From NCBI RefSeq assembly GCF_009728935.1, contig NZ_CP034235.1:5060001-5124000 (forward strand): a stretch of 64,000 bases of DNA. The letters are read 5' to 3'. This DNA is from Paenibacillus psychroresistens (lineage in GTDB: Bacteria > Bacillota > Bacilli > Paenibacillales > NBRC-103111). Under the pieces are notes generated by a model. That model worked only from the letters and a program-made list of their open reading frames with translations, did no database searches and was not told the origin of the DNA. A program made the translations under genes and the position numbers. This document shows, piece by piece, positions 1 to 8,121 of this stretch (its first letter is position 1; the number at the start of each line of letters is the position of its first letter).

Positions 1-904
1 AAGTTAAACTCTCTTGCTCTGCATCGAGCTCGTCCGAAACGCCACCAGACAAGTCCATTTTATCAATTAATGATCTAAATTCAAGCTTACGAAAGAGCGT
101 CGCTACCGCTTGCCCATCATACCCATCATATTGAAGCTGTTCCAAGGTCTGCTCTAGAGGCACCTCACGAAAGATAGTCGCCAGCGACTTGCTCATCCGC
201 GCATTATCCGCATGCTCAGCTATTTTCTCGCCCATTTTGCCTGTAATCTCGCCAACATGTGCTAAAACCTCTTCAACTGATCCATATTCCTGCAAAAGCT
301 TAATGGCTGTTTTCTCGCCGACTCCAGGCACTCCTGGAATATTATCGGATTTATCACCCATTAACCCTTTTAAATCGATGATTTGCAGCGGACTTAAGCC
401 ATACTTCTCTTTGATTTCATTCTTATCATAAAGATCAACCTCGCTGATCCCTTTGCGGGTTATGGCAATTTTTACATTATCGGAAGCAAGCTGAAGCATA
501 TCCTTATCTCCGGATACGACAATGACCTCCATCCCTTGATCATCTGCCATCCGCGTCAAGGTTCCAATGATATCATCGGCCTCATAACCAGCAAGCTCAT
601 ATTGCGGGATACTAAACGCTTTCAGCAATTCTCTGATTAGAGGAAATTGCTCTGAAAGCTCAGGAGGAGTCTTAGCTCTCCCACCTTTATACTCTTTATA
701 TTCACTATGTCGAAACGTCACTTTGCCCGCGTCGAATGCAACGAGAAAATGCGTTGGCTTCTGCTCATCCATCAATCTCAAAAGCATCGTTGTAAATCCG
801 AAAACCGCATTCGTATGCAGGCCGCTCGAATTACTAAGTAACGGTAATGCAAAAAAAGCACGAAAAGCAATACTGTTTCCATCAATCAAAATCAGTTTAC
901 TCAT
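1..904 (-). CDS. polA: DNA polymerase I, N-terminal 5'-nuclease part (cut by window edge)
   Basis: The reading frame starts at ATG 904 with an AAGGGG Shine-Dalgarno just upstream and runs open through the left edge, so the C-terminus is missing. The roughly 301 visible residues form the FEN/5'-3' exonuclease domain: an N-terminal LILIDGNSIAFRAFFALP, the acidic segment YEADDIIGTL, SGDKDMLQL, and the helix-hairpin-helix GLMGDKSDNIPGVPGVGEKT. The enzyme removes RNA primers and fills gaps in replication and repair. The frame shows no stop after the nuclease domain, which fits full-length PolA better than a stand-alone exonuclease, though the polymerase domain is outside the window. In Bacillota polA often lies near phosphate-response genes, which fits the pst operon 1-8 kb away. 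Confidence 0.85.
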   Translation of the reverse strand, partial: MSKLILIDGNSIAFRAFFALPLLSNSSGLHTNAVFGFTTMLLRLMDEQKPTHFLVAFDAGKVTFRHSEYKEYKGGRAKTPPELSEQFPLIRELLKAFSIPQYELAGYEADDIIGTLTRMADDQGMEVIVVSGDKDMLQLASDNVKIAITRKGISEVDLYDKNEIKEKYGLSPLQIIDLKGLMGDKSDNIPGVPGVGEKTAIKLLQEYGSVEEVLAHVGEITGKMGEKIAEHADNARMSKSLATIFREVPLEQTLEQLQYDGYDGQAVATLFRKLEFRSLIDKMDLSGGVSDELDAEQESLT

Positions 905-1020
905 TGGACACCCCTTCAGCGATAAGCATATGGTTATCATATCACACGTAGACGGTCGGATAAAACCTTTTTGCTCTGCATACATATAGAGAGTGATTAT
1001 ACAGGAGGTGTGAGCAACAG

Positions 1021-1773
1021 ATGACGCGTTTGTATTCGCCAGAGCTGAAGAAGGTTATTTTCTTCGACATGAATCGAACCTTATTGGATCCCCAGCAGTC
1101 ATTTCGTGACAGCTTTCACGAAACACTGCAAGAATATACGGGAAGATGGCAGCAGAACGATGCTTTTTCACCCGAGAAGGTCTTTCAAGCTTACACCGAG
1201 CAATGGCAAAAACAAAGGCGGGCAAAGAAGAATACCAAAGTTCCGCTAGAACAAATTCGTCTTGCTTGTTTAACCCATGCCTTTCAACCTTTGCCTATTC
1301 CTAATAAGGAACGTTTCCTCCGAACTTTTTGGCAGCAAACAAAGTCCAAACAAGACCAATCTCCAAGGTTGTTCAAGGATGTACGTGAAACCTTGGAACA
1401 GCTAAGTGACAAATCCTACAAGCTCGCTATTATTAGCAATGGCAGTAAGCCTAAGCAAGAACAGCAGCTAAAGCTTTTAAAGCTGCAATCGCTTATTCCC
1501 GAGCAGCATTTATTCAGCTCTCAGCAAGGTGGCGTGCGTAAACCAAATCCGCAAATATTTCGTCATGCCTTGCAGACCTTGCGCATCCCAGCTGCACAAG
1601 CAATCATGGTCGGCGACTCTTGGAACAATGACATTGTTGGTGCAGTTAGCTCAGGAATGGATGCCATTTGGATTCGACCGCTCCACAATCACAAACAAAG
1701 CCCCCAGCGGAAGCTTGGGAGCCGACAAGTAATGATTATTCGCCATTTCAGTGAGCTGAATTCACTTCTTTAA
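1021..1773 (+). CDS. HAD-superfamily hydrolase with altered motif I
   Basis: A 250-residue protein with an ideal AGGAGGTG site before ATG 1021, divergent from polA. It has a HAD Rossmann-like fold with an alpha-helical cap (about residues 30-115). Motif II is IISNGS (Ser139), motif III is Lys174 in GGVRKPNP, and motif IV is MVGDSWNND (Asp199, Asp204). Motif I reads FFDMNRT (16-20), so the nucleophile Asp16 is present but the usual second Asp, the general acid/base of HAD phosphatases, is Asn18. That suggests weak or different chemistry, or a binding role. The substrate cannot be predicted. Its 3' end overlaps the convergent EAL/GGDEF gene by 26 bp. Confidence 0.8.
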   Translation: MTRLYSPELKKVIFFDMNRTLLDPQQSFRDSFHETLQEYTGRWQQNDAFSPEKVFQAYTEQWQKQRRAKKNTKVPLEQIRLACLTHAFQPLPIPNKERFLRTFWQQTKSKQDQSPRLFKDVRETLEQLSDKSYKLAIISNGSKPKQEQQLKLLKLQSLIPEQHLFSSQQGGVRKPNPQIFRHALQTLRIPAAQAIMVGDSWNNDIVGAVSSGMDAIWIRPLHNHKQSPQRKLGSRQVMIIRHFSELNSLL

Positions 1774-3553
1774 TCTCAGTTACAGGCCTGTAATCCGCCT
1801 GACCATTAAGTAAATCGCAAGAGCAATATACACTGCCTTTTTGCGATTTAGCCTGCTTTTTCAGTTGGGCTGCTGCTTCTGAAATTTGCTCTAAAGTGAT
1901 GGGCTGATACTTGCAATCACAGATTACCAGCGCCAATGATATCGTTACTCCATCACTGTTTACAGCATTGCCTTGACGATCCTTAACACCACGAGTGGTT
2001 GTGCCTTCATAGAACAAGTGAACACCCTGCTCAAATCTGCGAATAATTTCCTCACATAGCAGCTCAGGCTTATCATTATGCGATAGGATAATATAATCAT
2101 CCCCACCAATATGTCCAACAAAATCCTGGGAATGTGCAAATGCCATAACCGATTGCTGAATAATATCAGCTGTGAATTGCAACAACTGGTCCCCTTTTTG
2201 AAAACCATATAGATCGTTATACCATTTAAAATAATCCAAATCCGCATAAATAACCGAGAATTTCTGGTTAGAGCTTGCTCTTTTTTGCAGCTCTCGGTGA
2301 ATTTGAATATTGCCAGGCAGTCCTGTTAATGGACTTGCAACCCGAGCAGATTCTAAGCGAACATTGGTTATACAGGCAAGGATGGATTGGACAGAGGAAA
2401 CGCCAGACATAAAACCATTCGATGTAATAATGACATAATCATAAAGTTTATTATGTAACCTCGACATGGCCATTTGCGAAACCTGCTCGACTTGTAGAAA
2501 CTCATCAACTACAAGTGGTTCAGGGTCCATGGCAGACTCAATCGACCGCTTCCAAAACAAGGAGAACCCATATTGGCCAGCTAACTGTTGAAAAAGCCGT
2601 TCTCGCATTACCAAGCCAATAGGTTTATTAGCCGAAGTAATTACAACACCTGAAGCAACTTCATTTAAAGTAAAATAATCGGCAACATGCGATATTTTCG
2701 TCGAAAGCTCGAAGGTTTGGATGGGTGCTTTGATATCACCTATTGTCCAAGTCATGCCAGCTGGCGAATAATCAGCTTTTTGCTGTGTGATCATGGTCGT
2801 TAATCGTTCACTGATTACTGCAGCATGAGGCTCAGGCCTTCCCAATAAAAAGCCTTGCACATAATGAACGCCCATCCGCGATAACTTCATCATTTCCTCT
2901 TCGTTCTCGATCCCCTCTGCAATGAGATGGATATTCATTTTCTGGGCAAAGGTCACAAAGGTTTCCATGATATATTCTTTGATCTTGAATTTATGAATAT
3001 TCTGAACGAGCGAACGGTCCACTTTAATATAATCCGGCTGAAGCTCCGCAATCGCTTGCAACGAAGAATAACCAGCTCCCGCATCATCGATCGCAATTTT
3101 GTAGCCTTGATTGCGATAATGCTCCAAAACTTTTTTCGCCAATGTGAAATCCTCGATTGAGATTCGCTCGGTAATTTCAAAGACAACATTGCTTGGACTA
3201 AGTCCTCTTTGCTGAAGGACCTCAAGCGTTTGCCCGGCTTTGAATTTAGGATCGAATATGACCGGTGAGGAAATATTGATGAATAACATTTGCTGCTTAT
3301 GCTGGAGGATCGAATTCTGAATTGCTTTTTCGCGAGCCAGCTTCTCCAATTCGTAGAGATATCCATTCTTCTCTGCGAATTCAAAAAGTACGGACGGGGA
3401 ATGAAAGGTACTATTATCTGGCCCTCTAGTCAAGGCTTCATATCCGAATAAGCTACCGTCGAATAAGGAGACAATAGGTTGGTAGACCATCCTGATGTTC
3501 TGTGTATCAAGTATATGATTGAATTCATCAAGCTGCGTCATTGGAGTGAGCAT
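1748..3553 (-). CDS. EAL-CBS-GGDEF cyclic-di-GMP protein, last gene of the pst-phoU operon
   Basis: A 601-residue protein without obvious membrane segments. Residues about 15-245 are an EAL phosphodiesterase domain with the catalytic set visible: Glu39 (YEALTR), Asn93, Glu126, Asp156-Asp157, Lys178, Glu213 and Gln233. Residues about 285-395 resemble a CBS pair, a possible nucleotide sensor. Residues about 405-580 are a GGDEF domain whose signature is GGDDY (482-486), with His473 where the RxxD inhibitory site needs Arg. The likely activity is cleavage of c-di-GMP; the cyclase may be weak or serve as a GTP sensor. The gene starts 1 bp after the phoU stop, so it is almost certainly co-transcribed with the phosphate operon. 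ATG 3553 or the ATG four codons later could be the start. Confidence 0.85.
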   Translation of the reverse strand: MLTPMTQLDEFNHILDTQNIRMVYQPIVSLFDGSLFGYEALTRGPDNSTFHSPSVLFEFAEKNGYLYELEKLAREKAIQNSILQHKQQMLFINISSPVIFDPKFKAGQTLEVLQQRGLSPSNVVFEITERISIEDFTLAKKVLEHYRNQGYKIAIDDAGAGYSSLQAIAELQPDYIKVDRSLVQNIHKFKIKEYIMETFVTFAQKMNIHLIAEGIENEEEMMKLSRMGVHYVQGFLLGRPEPHAAVISERLTTMITQQKADYSPAGMTWTIGDIKAPIQTFELSTKISHVADYFTLNEVASGVVITSANKPIGLVMRERLFQQLAGQYGFSLFWKRSIESAMDPEPLVVDEFLQVEQVSQMAMSRLHNKLYDYVIITSNGFMSGVSSVQSILACITNVRLESARVASPLTGLPGNIQIHRELQKRASSNQKFSVIYADLDYFKWYNDLYGFQKGDQLLQFTADIIQQSVMAFAHSQDFVGHIGGDDYIILSHNDKPELLCEEIIRRFEQGVHLFYEGTTTRGVKDRQGNAVNSDGVTISLALVICDCKYQPITLEQISEAAAQLKKQAKSQKGSVYCSCDLLNGQADYRPVTEIKEVNSAH

Positions 3554-3554
3554 G

Positions 3555-4214
3555 TTAAACGTTCAGATCCTTCCTTTTCCCCGTCACCATATAGATAACG
3601 CCTTCACCGATATTCGTAGTATGATCGGCAACACGTTCTAGGAACTGAGCCACCATAATTAAATGAAACAACTGGCGATTATGAGGAATATCCGTACTCA
3701 TTAATCCAGTCATATCCTGCATTAATGATCCATATAATTGATCTACTTCATCATCACGATCCGCTAAAGATGCGGCGCGATTAACGTCCTGCGATGTATA
3801 AGCAAGCAAGGATTCACGCAGCATTTCAATCGCGATTTCAGCCATTTTGGGAATAACTACTAAAGGGCGAACCAATTCTTCTCCAGCTAAACGTCTGGTG
3901 ATCTTAGCAATATCTACGGCATGATCCGCGATCCGTTCTAGATCCACGGCAATTTTGCTGGCCGTACCAATAATCCGCAAATCACTAGCCATAGGTTGTT
4001 GCAAGGCGATTAGGCGCAAGCAGCGCTCTTCAATTTTAAGCATCATATCGTCAATTTGATCATCGTTGCCAATTGTTTCACGGGCTTTCTGTTCATCCAA
4101 TGTGGAAAGTGAATCTACTGCAGATTGAATCTGTACCTCAACCTGACGCCCCATCTTTAATAAATCGGTTTGCAGCTCAATAAGTGATTGATGATAGCCC
4201 AATCTTGTATCCAT
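3555..4214 (-). CDS. phoU: Phosphate signalling protein PhoU
   Basis: A 219-residue all-helical protein of normal PhoU length. It has the two repeated three-helix bundles with metal-binding signatures ERIADHAVDIAKI and ERVADHTTNIGEG. PhoU links the PstSCAB transporter to the PhoR sensor kinase and restrains phosphate uptake and the Pho response when phosphate is ample. It acts in the cytoplasm at the membrane. An AAAGGGGATC site precedes the ATG. It follows pstB by 46 bp and is followed 1 bp later by the EAL/GGDEF gene. Confidence 0.95.
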   Translation of the reverse strand: MDTRLGYHQSLIELQTDLLKMGRQVEVQIQSAVDSLSTLDEQKARETIGNDDQIDDMMLKIEERCLRLIALQQPMASDLRIIGTASKIAVDLERIADHAVDIAKITRRLAGEELVRPLVVIPKMAEIAIEMLRESLLAYTSQDVNRAASLADRDDEVDQLYGSLMQDMTGLMSTDIPHNRQLFHLIMVAQFLERVADHTTNIGEGVIYMVTGKRKDLNV

Positions 4215-4260
4215 TTGTTAGATCCCCTTTTTCGTTATTATGATGGTTGTTGCTCATTGA

Positions 4261-5019
4261 TCATCCAAAACGTCCTGTAATATAGTCTTCCGTACGTTGA
4301 TCAGTTGGATTGGTGAATATTTTGTCCGTCTTGTTGGATTCCACTAAATAGCCATTTAAGAAAAAGGAAGTATAGTCTGAAATACGGGCAGCTTGCTGCA
4401 TATTATGAGTCACAATAACGATGGTATAACGTTCCTTCAGCTCTTGGGACAGCTCTTCGACTTTAAGTGTAGAAATCGGATCTAGTGCTGAGGTAGGCTC
4501 ATCCATCAATAAAACATCAGGCTCAACGGCTAACAAACGAGCGATACATAAACGCTGCTGTTGACCACCTGATAAACCAAGTGCAGACTTGTTCAAACGG
4601 TCCTTCACTTCTTCCCATAACGCAGCTTGCTTTAAGCTCTTCTCAACAATTACATCTAACGTAGCTTTGTTCTTAGTCCCATGAATGCGGGGACCATAAG
4701 CAATATTGTCATAAATGCTCATTGGAAATGGATTCGGACGTTGAAAAACCATTCCTACACGCTTACGCAAGGATACAACATCGGTTTCTGTGTCATAAAT
4801 ATTCTGTCCATCAATAACAACACTTCCATCAATTTTCACACCGTCGATTAAATCGTTCATCCGGTTTAAGGTACGAAGAAAGGTTGACTTGCCGCAGCCA
4901 GAAGGACCAATTAATGCATAAATCCCATTTTGCTCAATGTTCAATTGAATGTCATGTAACGCCTTATGATCTCCGTAATACAAATTCAACTTGTCTGCTT
5001 TAATTTTATACTCTGCCAC
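4261..5019 (-). CDS. pstB: Phosphate ABC transporter ATP-binding protein
   Basis: A 252-residue ABC ATPase with Walker A GPSGCGKST, signature LSGGQQQRLCIARLL, Walker B VLLMDEPTSALDP and the switch His in IVTHNMQQAAR. It powers phosphate import through PstC and PstA at the inner face of the membrane. It starts with GTG; its GGAGGG ribosome-binding site is built from the last codons of pstA, two bases away, which implies translational coupling. Sequence and order leave little doubt about the assignment. Confidence 0.97.
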   Translation of the reverse strand: MAEYKIKADKLNLYYGDHKALHDIQLNIEQNGIYALIGPSGCGKSTFLRTLNRMNDLIDGVKIDGSVVIDGQNIYDTETDVVSLRKRVGMVFQRPNPFPMSIYDNIAYGPRIHGTKNKATLDVIVEKSLKQAALWEEVKDRLNKSALGLSGGQQQRLCIARLLAVEPDVLLMDEPTSALDPISTLKVEELSQELKERYTIVIVTHNMQQAARISDYTSFFLNGYLVESNKTDKIFTNPTDQRTEDYITGRFG

Positions 5020-5021
5020 GA

Positions 5022-5879
5022 TTATTTCCCTCCAGATAGTCTTTTTTGAATCATACGGCTTGGTAAGGCGATGAATAAATTGAATACCAATACAACTATA
5101 ATTAGTAAGGCAGCACTGCCCTTAGCTATTTCGGCTGCATCAGGTGCTAACGAGCTCCCGCCTACATACCACAAGTGAACCGCAAGCGTCTCACCCATAT
5201 TCTGCAAGTCGAAAGGCGAATGTCTAGCAACTGAAGTCCCTGCCGTATAGATAAGAATGGCTGTTTCTCCCAGTGCACGACCAGATACCAATGTTATTCC
5301 TGTTATTAAACCAGGCATAGCTGTTGGAATAAGCACCTTGCGAATGGCTTGCCATTGCGTTGAACCGAGTGCTAGTGAAGCTTCCCAATAAGAACTTGGT
5401 ACAGCACGAATCGATTCTTCCGTAATCCGAACCAAGATAGGTAAATTAAGCAAAGCTAATGTTGCAGCGCCTGCTTGGATGGAGAAGCTCCAGCCCATGA
5501 TGTTGACGAACAACAAAGCACCGAATAGTCCCAGTACAATGGAAGGAACAGATGACAAGGCTTCTACAGAAATTCGAATCAAATCTGTAAATTTATTCTT
5601 CCCGGCATAAATCGCCATGTAGATCCCTGCACCAATACCAATGGGCAATGAAACGAGCAAGGAAAGAAATAATATATAGAAGGAATTGAATAGCTGAGGA
5701 CCAACGCCTCCACCTGCTATGGATTCAGAGGGTTTACCCGTAATAAAGCTCCAGGAAAGATGACTTAATCCGCCACCGAGTATCTGAATTAAGAACCAAG
5801 CTAAAATGACAATAATTGATAAGCCTGCAACCCAGAAGAAAATCGTGGCTGCTTTATCTGTTAATTTACTTAATCTCAT
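5022..5879 (-). CDS. pstA: Phosphate ABC transporter permease PstA
   Basis: A 285-residue integral membrane protein with about six transmembrane helices and the binding-protein-dependent permease EAA loop (EASLALGSTQWQAIRKVLIP) that docks on PstB. It forms the phosphate channel with PstC. Its ATG overlaps the pstC stop by four bases (ATGA), and an AGGAGCGA site lies within pstC. Confidence 0.96.
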   Translation of the reverse strand: MRLSKLTDKAATIFFWVAGLSIIVILAWFLIQILGGGLSHLSWSFITGKPSESIAGGGVGPQLFNSFYILFLSLLVSLPIGIGAGIYMAIYAGKNKFTDLIRISVEALSSVPSIVLGLFGALLFVNIMGWSFSIQAGAATLALLNLPILVRITEESIRAVPSSYWEASLALGSTQWQAIRKVLIPTAMPGLITGITLVSGRALGETAILIYTAGTSVARHSPFDLQNMGETLAVHLWYVGGSSLAPDAAEIAKGSAALLIIVVLVFNLFIALPSRMIQKRLSGGK

Positions 5880-6817
5880 TTAAGCTCGCTCCTTTTAGAC
5901 ACGACTCTGATGATAATAATCAGCGATAGCGAAACTAATAACAGGAGAAGCGCCATTAGATATAACGCATTGTTCCAAGGTGTTCCGTAGAAGGTGTTAC
6001 CCATATCTTTGACAATTGCTGTAGTTAAAACGGTAGTTGAATCCAGTAAAGAATGCGGAATCTTAGGTGAGTTTCCGATTACCATGAATACAGCCATCGT
6101 TTCGCCAATCGCTCTTCCCATACCTAGTACAACTCCTGTGATAATTCCAGGACGAGCCGCAGGTACCAATACGCGCCAGATGGTTTGCCATCTTGTAGCA
6201 CCCAGAGCCAAAGAAGCTTCTTTTAAATTCCCAGGCAATGCACGCATCGCATCCTCAGAGATAGACATAATAGTTGGCATAATCATAATCGCCAGAATCA
6301 ATGCCGCTGGGAATATACCATAACCTGGTCCACCAAACACATCCGATAAAAAGGGAATAATGATTGTGATCCCGATCAAGCCATAGACCACAGATGGAAT
6401 ACCCACAAACAAATCAGCAGCAGGCCGTAATATTTCCCGCATCCATTTAGGCGCGATTTCAGCCATGAAGACAGCTCCTGAAAGCGCTAAAGGGATAGCC
6501 ATCACTACGGAAAGCAAGGTTAGCAGCAAGGTACTGTATAAAAATGAAAATGCACCGAACTTAGGAACTTCAGCATCCGGGCTCCAATCTGTCGTAAAGA
6601 AGAACTCATGAATCGATATACTAGCAAACGTTTTACTTCCTTGTAAGCCTACAAACACTATTACTGAGAAAATGATAATCGCTACAAAAGCTGCACTTCC
6701 CACAAAAACCCAACGCATCCATGAATCCGTTTGGTTCTGTCGCTTAGTCCATTTACTAGTTAACGGCTTTTTGACTTTATCTTTGCCTCGCGGGTAATCC
6801 TCTACAATAGCTGACAA
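5876..6817 (-). CDS. pstC: Phosphate ABC transporter permease PstC
   Basis: A 313-residue membrane permease with about six helices, a charged N-terminal tail of roughly 30 residues and an EAA loop (EASLALGATRWQTIWRVLVP) paralogous to that of PstA. It starts with TTG, placed 7 nt after a strong AGGAGGG site; no better start fits. A 210-bp gap separates it from pstS and holds its own PHO box and -10, so the permease part of the operon can be transcribed separately from the binding protein. Confidence 0.96.
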   Translation of the reverse strand: MSAIVEDYPRGKDKVKKPLTSKWTKRQNQTDSWMRWVFVGSAAFVAIIIFSVIVFVGLQGSKTFASISIHEFFFTTDWSPDAEVPKFGAFSFLYSTLLLTLLSVVMAIPLALSGAVFMAEIAPKWMREILRPAADLFVGIPSVVYGLIGITIIIPFLSDVFGGPGYGIFPAALILAIMIMPTIMSISEDAMRALPGNLKEASLALGATRWQTIWRVLVPAARPGIITGVVLGMGRAIGETMAVFMVIGNSPKIPHSLLDSTTVLTTAIVKDMGNTFYGTPWNNALYLMALLLLLVSLSLIIIIRVVSKRSELK

Positions 6818-6871
6818 ACTAAATCCCTCCTAAGGCGAAATACACATTAATAAAATCTATGTTGTCCTTCT

Positions 6872-6925
6872 ATCATAGGAGAGTTTTGTTAACATTAAAT
6901 AAATGAATTGTTAAGGGATTGTAAA
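6872..6925 (-). promoter_or_regulatory. PHO box and -10 upstream of pstC
   Basis: On the minus strand four hexamers, TTTACA (6920-6925), TTAACA (6909-6914), TTTATT (6898-6903) and TTAACA (6887-6892), lie exactly 11 bp apart, the pattern bound by PhoP dimers in Bacillus. A TATGAT -10 follows at 6872-6877, 9 nt after the last repeat. No good -35 is visible, as expected of a PhoP-activated promoter. The geometry matches the pstS promoter. Confidence 0.7.
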
Positions 6926-7027
6926 TTTATGATTTTATTTAGATGAGTCTGAGCATATGCACAAAAAAATAGAGAACGACACTATCCTGCTCATGTCGAT
7001 CTCCAATTACATTGCACTAATAAAGAT

Positions 7028-7972
7028 TTATTTCTTTAACAAATCTGGTGACAAGAAACCAAGTGCCAATACATCTTCTTTTTCAGTGAATTCTTTGCTG
7101 ATCATATATTCTAAGAATGCTTTAGTAGCGCCAGTTGCTTCACCCTTCGTGTACATATGCTCTAATCCGAATAACGGATAAGTACCGTCTTTAATCGTAT
7201 CGCTTGAGTATGCCACGCCGCCAATTTTAAGTGCATTTACTTTGTAAGTTGGGGCAAGATAAGGAACATCAACATAACCAATGGCACCGTCAGTTGTTCC
7301 AACCGTTGTAGCTACAAGCTTGCTTGAATCCTGTGTTAAGCCTTCTTTTGTAAAATCCTTGTCGCCTAATACGATTTTCTTAACTAATTTACGTGAGCCT
7401 GAGCTTTCTTGACGGTGTACTAAAACGATTTTCAAGTCTTTACCGCCTACTTGACTCCAGTTGGTAGTTACACCAGTGAAGATATCAGTAGCTTGAGCTA
7501 GCGTAAGATCTTCTACACCTACACCTTGATTAACAATAAGCGCAAATGGTGCGATAGTAACAATATGATCAACCAAACCATCTTTCAATTCTGCTGCTGC
7601 TTCAACATCTGAGTTACCAATGTCTGAAACGCCATCATGTACGTTCTTAACGCCTGTACCTGAACCGCCGCCAGTAACATTAATTGTTAGTTTGTCGTGA
7701 TCCTTCATGAAATATTCTGCTGCTCTTTGTACCAATGGCTGTAATGCCGTTGACCCTGAAGCTGTAATTGTTCCTGTGATTTCTTCTCCGCCTGCGTTTG
7801 CTGCTTCTGTTTCTGTAGGTGCTGCTGAAGTTGTTGCTTCAGTTGATGGTGCGATTGATGTAGTTGAGTCGGTTGCATCTTCTGTTTTTTTACCGCAACC
7901 AGCCAGAACCCCCACGATAAGTATTGCGACAATTGCTAAGCTGAAGCCTTTTCTGAAAAATTGTTTTGACAT
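7028..7972 (-). CDS. pstS: Phosphate-binding lipoprotein PstS
   Basis: A 314-residue solute-binding protein that captures phosphate outside the membrane and delivers it to PstCA. ATG 7972 is chosen because AAGGAGG lies 10 nt upstream and because it places a normal lipoprotein signal peptide at the N-terminus (basic start, hydrophobic core, lipobox LAGC with Cys26). A Ser/Thr/Glu-rich linker follows, then the PstS fold with phosphate-loop motifs GSTALQP and GGGSGTGVKN and the later RQESSGSR. A frame extending 11 codons upstream lacks a ribosome-binding site. Confidence 0.95.
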   Translation of the reverse strand: MSKQFFRKGFSLAIVAILIVGVLAGCGKKTEDATDSTTSIAPSTEATTSAAPTETEAANAGGEEITGTITASGSTALQPLVQRAAEYFMKDHDKLTINVTGGGSGTGVKNVHDGVSDIGNSDVEAAAELKDGLVDHIVTIAPFALIVNQGVGVEDLTLAQATDIFTGVTTNWSQVGGKDLKIVLVHRQESSGSRKLVKKIVLGDKDFTKEGLTQDSSKLVATTVGTTDGAIGYVDVPYLAPTYKVNALKIGGVAYSSDTIKDGTYPLFGLEHMYTKGEATGATKAFLEYMISKEFTEKEDVLALGFLSPDLLKK

Positions 7973-8007
7973 GTTAGTATGTCCTCCTTGTTTTTTATTT
8001 CTCACTT

Positions 8008-8061
8008 ATCATAGCAACCATTTGTAAACCCTAAACAGTCGAATTGTAAAGCTATTGTAAA
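8008..8061 (-). promoter_or_regulatory. PHO box and -10 upstream of pstS
   Basis: Minus-strand hexamers TTTACA (8056-8061), TTTACA (8045-8050), ACTGTT (8034-8039, degenerate) and TTTACA (8023-8028) are spaced exactly 11 bp apart. TATGAT (8008-8013) follows after 9 nt, the same spacing as at pstC. This is a likely PhoP~P-activated promoter for the pst-phoU-EAL operon. Confidence 0.72.
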
Positions 8062-8070
8062 ATCTTAAAA

Positions 8071-8104
8071 AAATAAAAAAACCAGGCTCCTAAGAGCTGG
8101 TTTT
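8071..8104 (-). terminator. Rho-independent terminator after the glycan operon
   Basis: On the minus strand AAAACCAGCTC-TTAG-GAGCCTGGTTTT forms a hairpin with one bulge, followed by a T-rich tract. It lies 18 bp past the GH2 stop and just before the pstS PHO box, insulating the two operons. Confidence 0.75.
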
Positions 8105-8121
8105 GCTTAAATAGATAATGA

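Noticed and set aside
7973..8005. An N-terminal extension of PstS
   Set aside because: No ribosome-binding site; the AAGGAGG and the lipoprotein signal fit ATG 7972.
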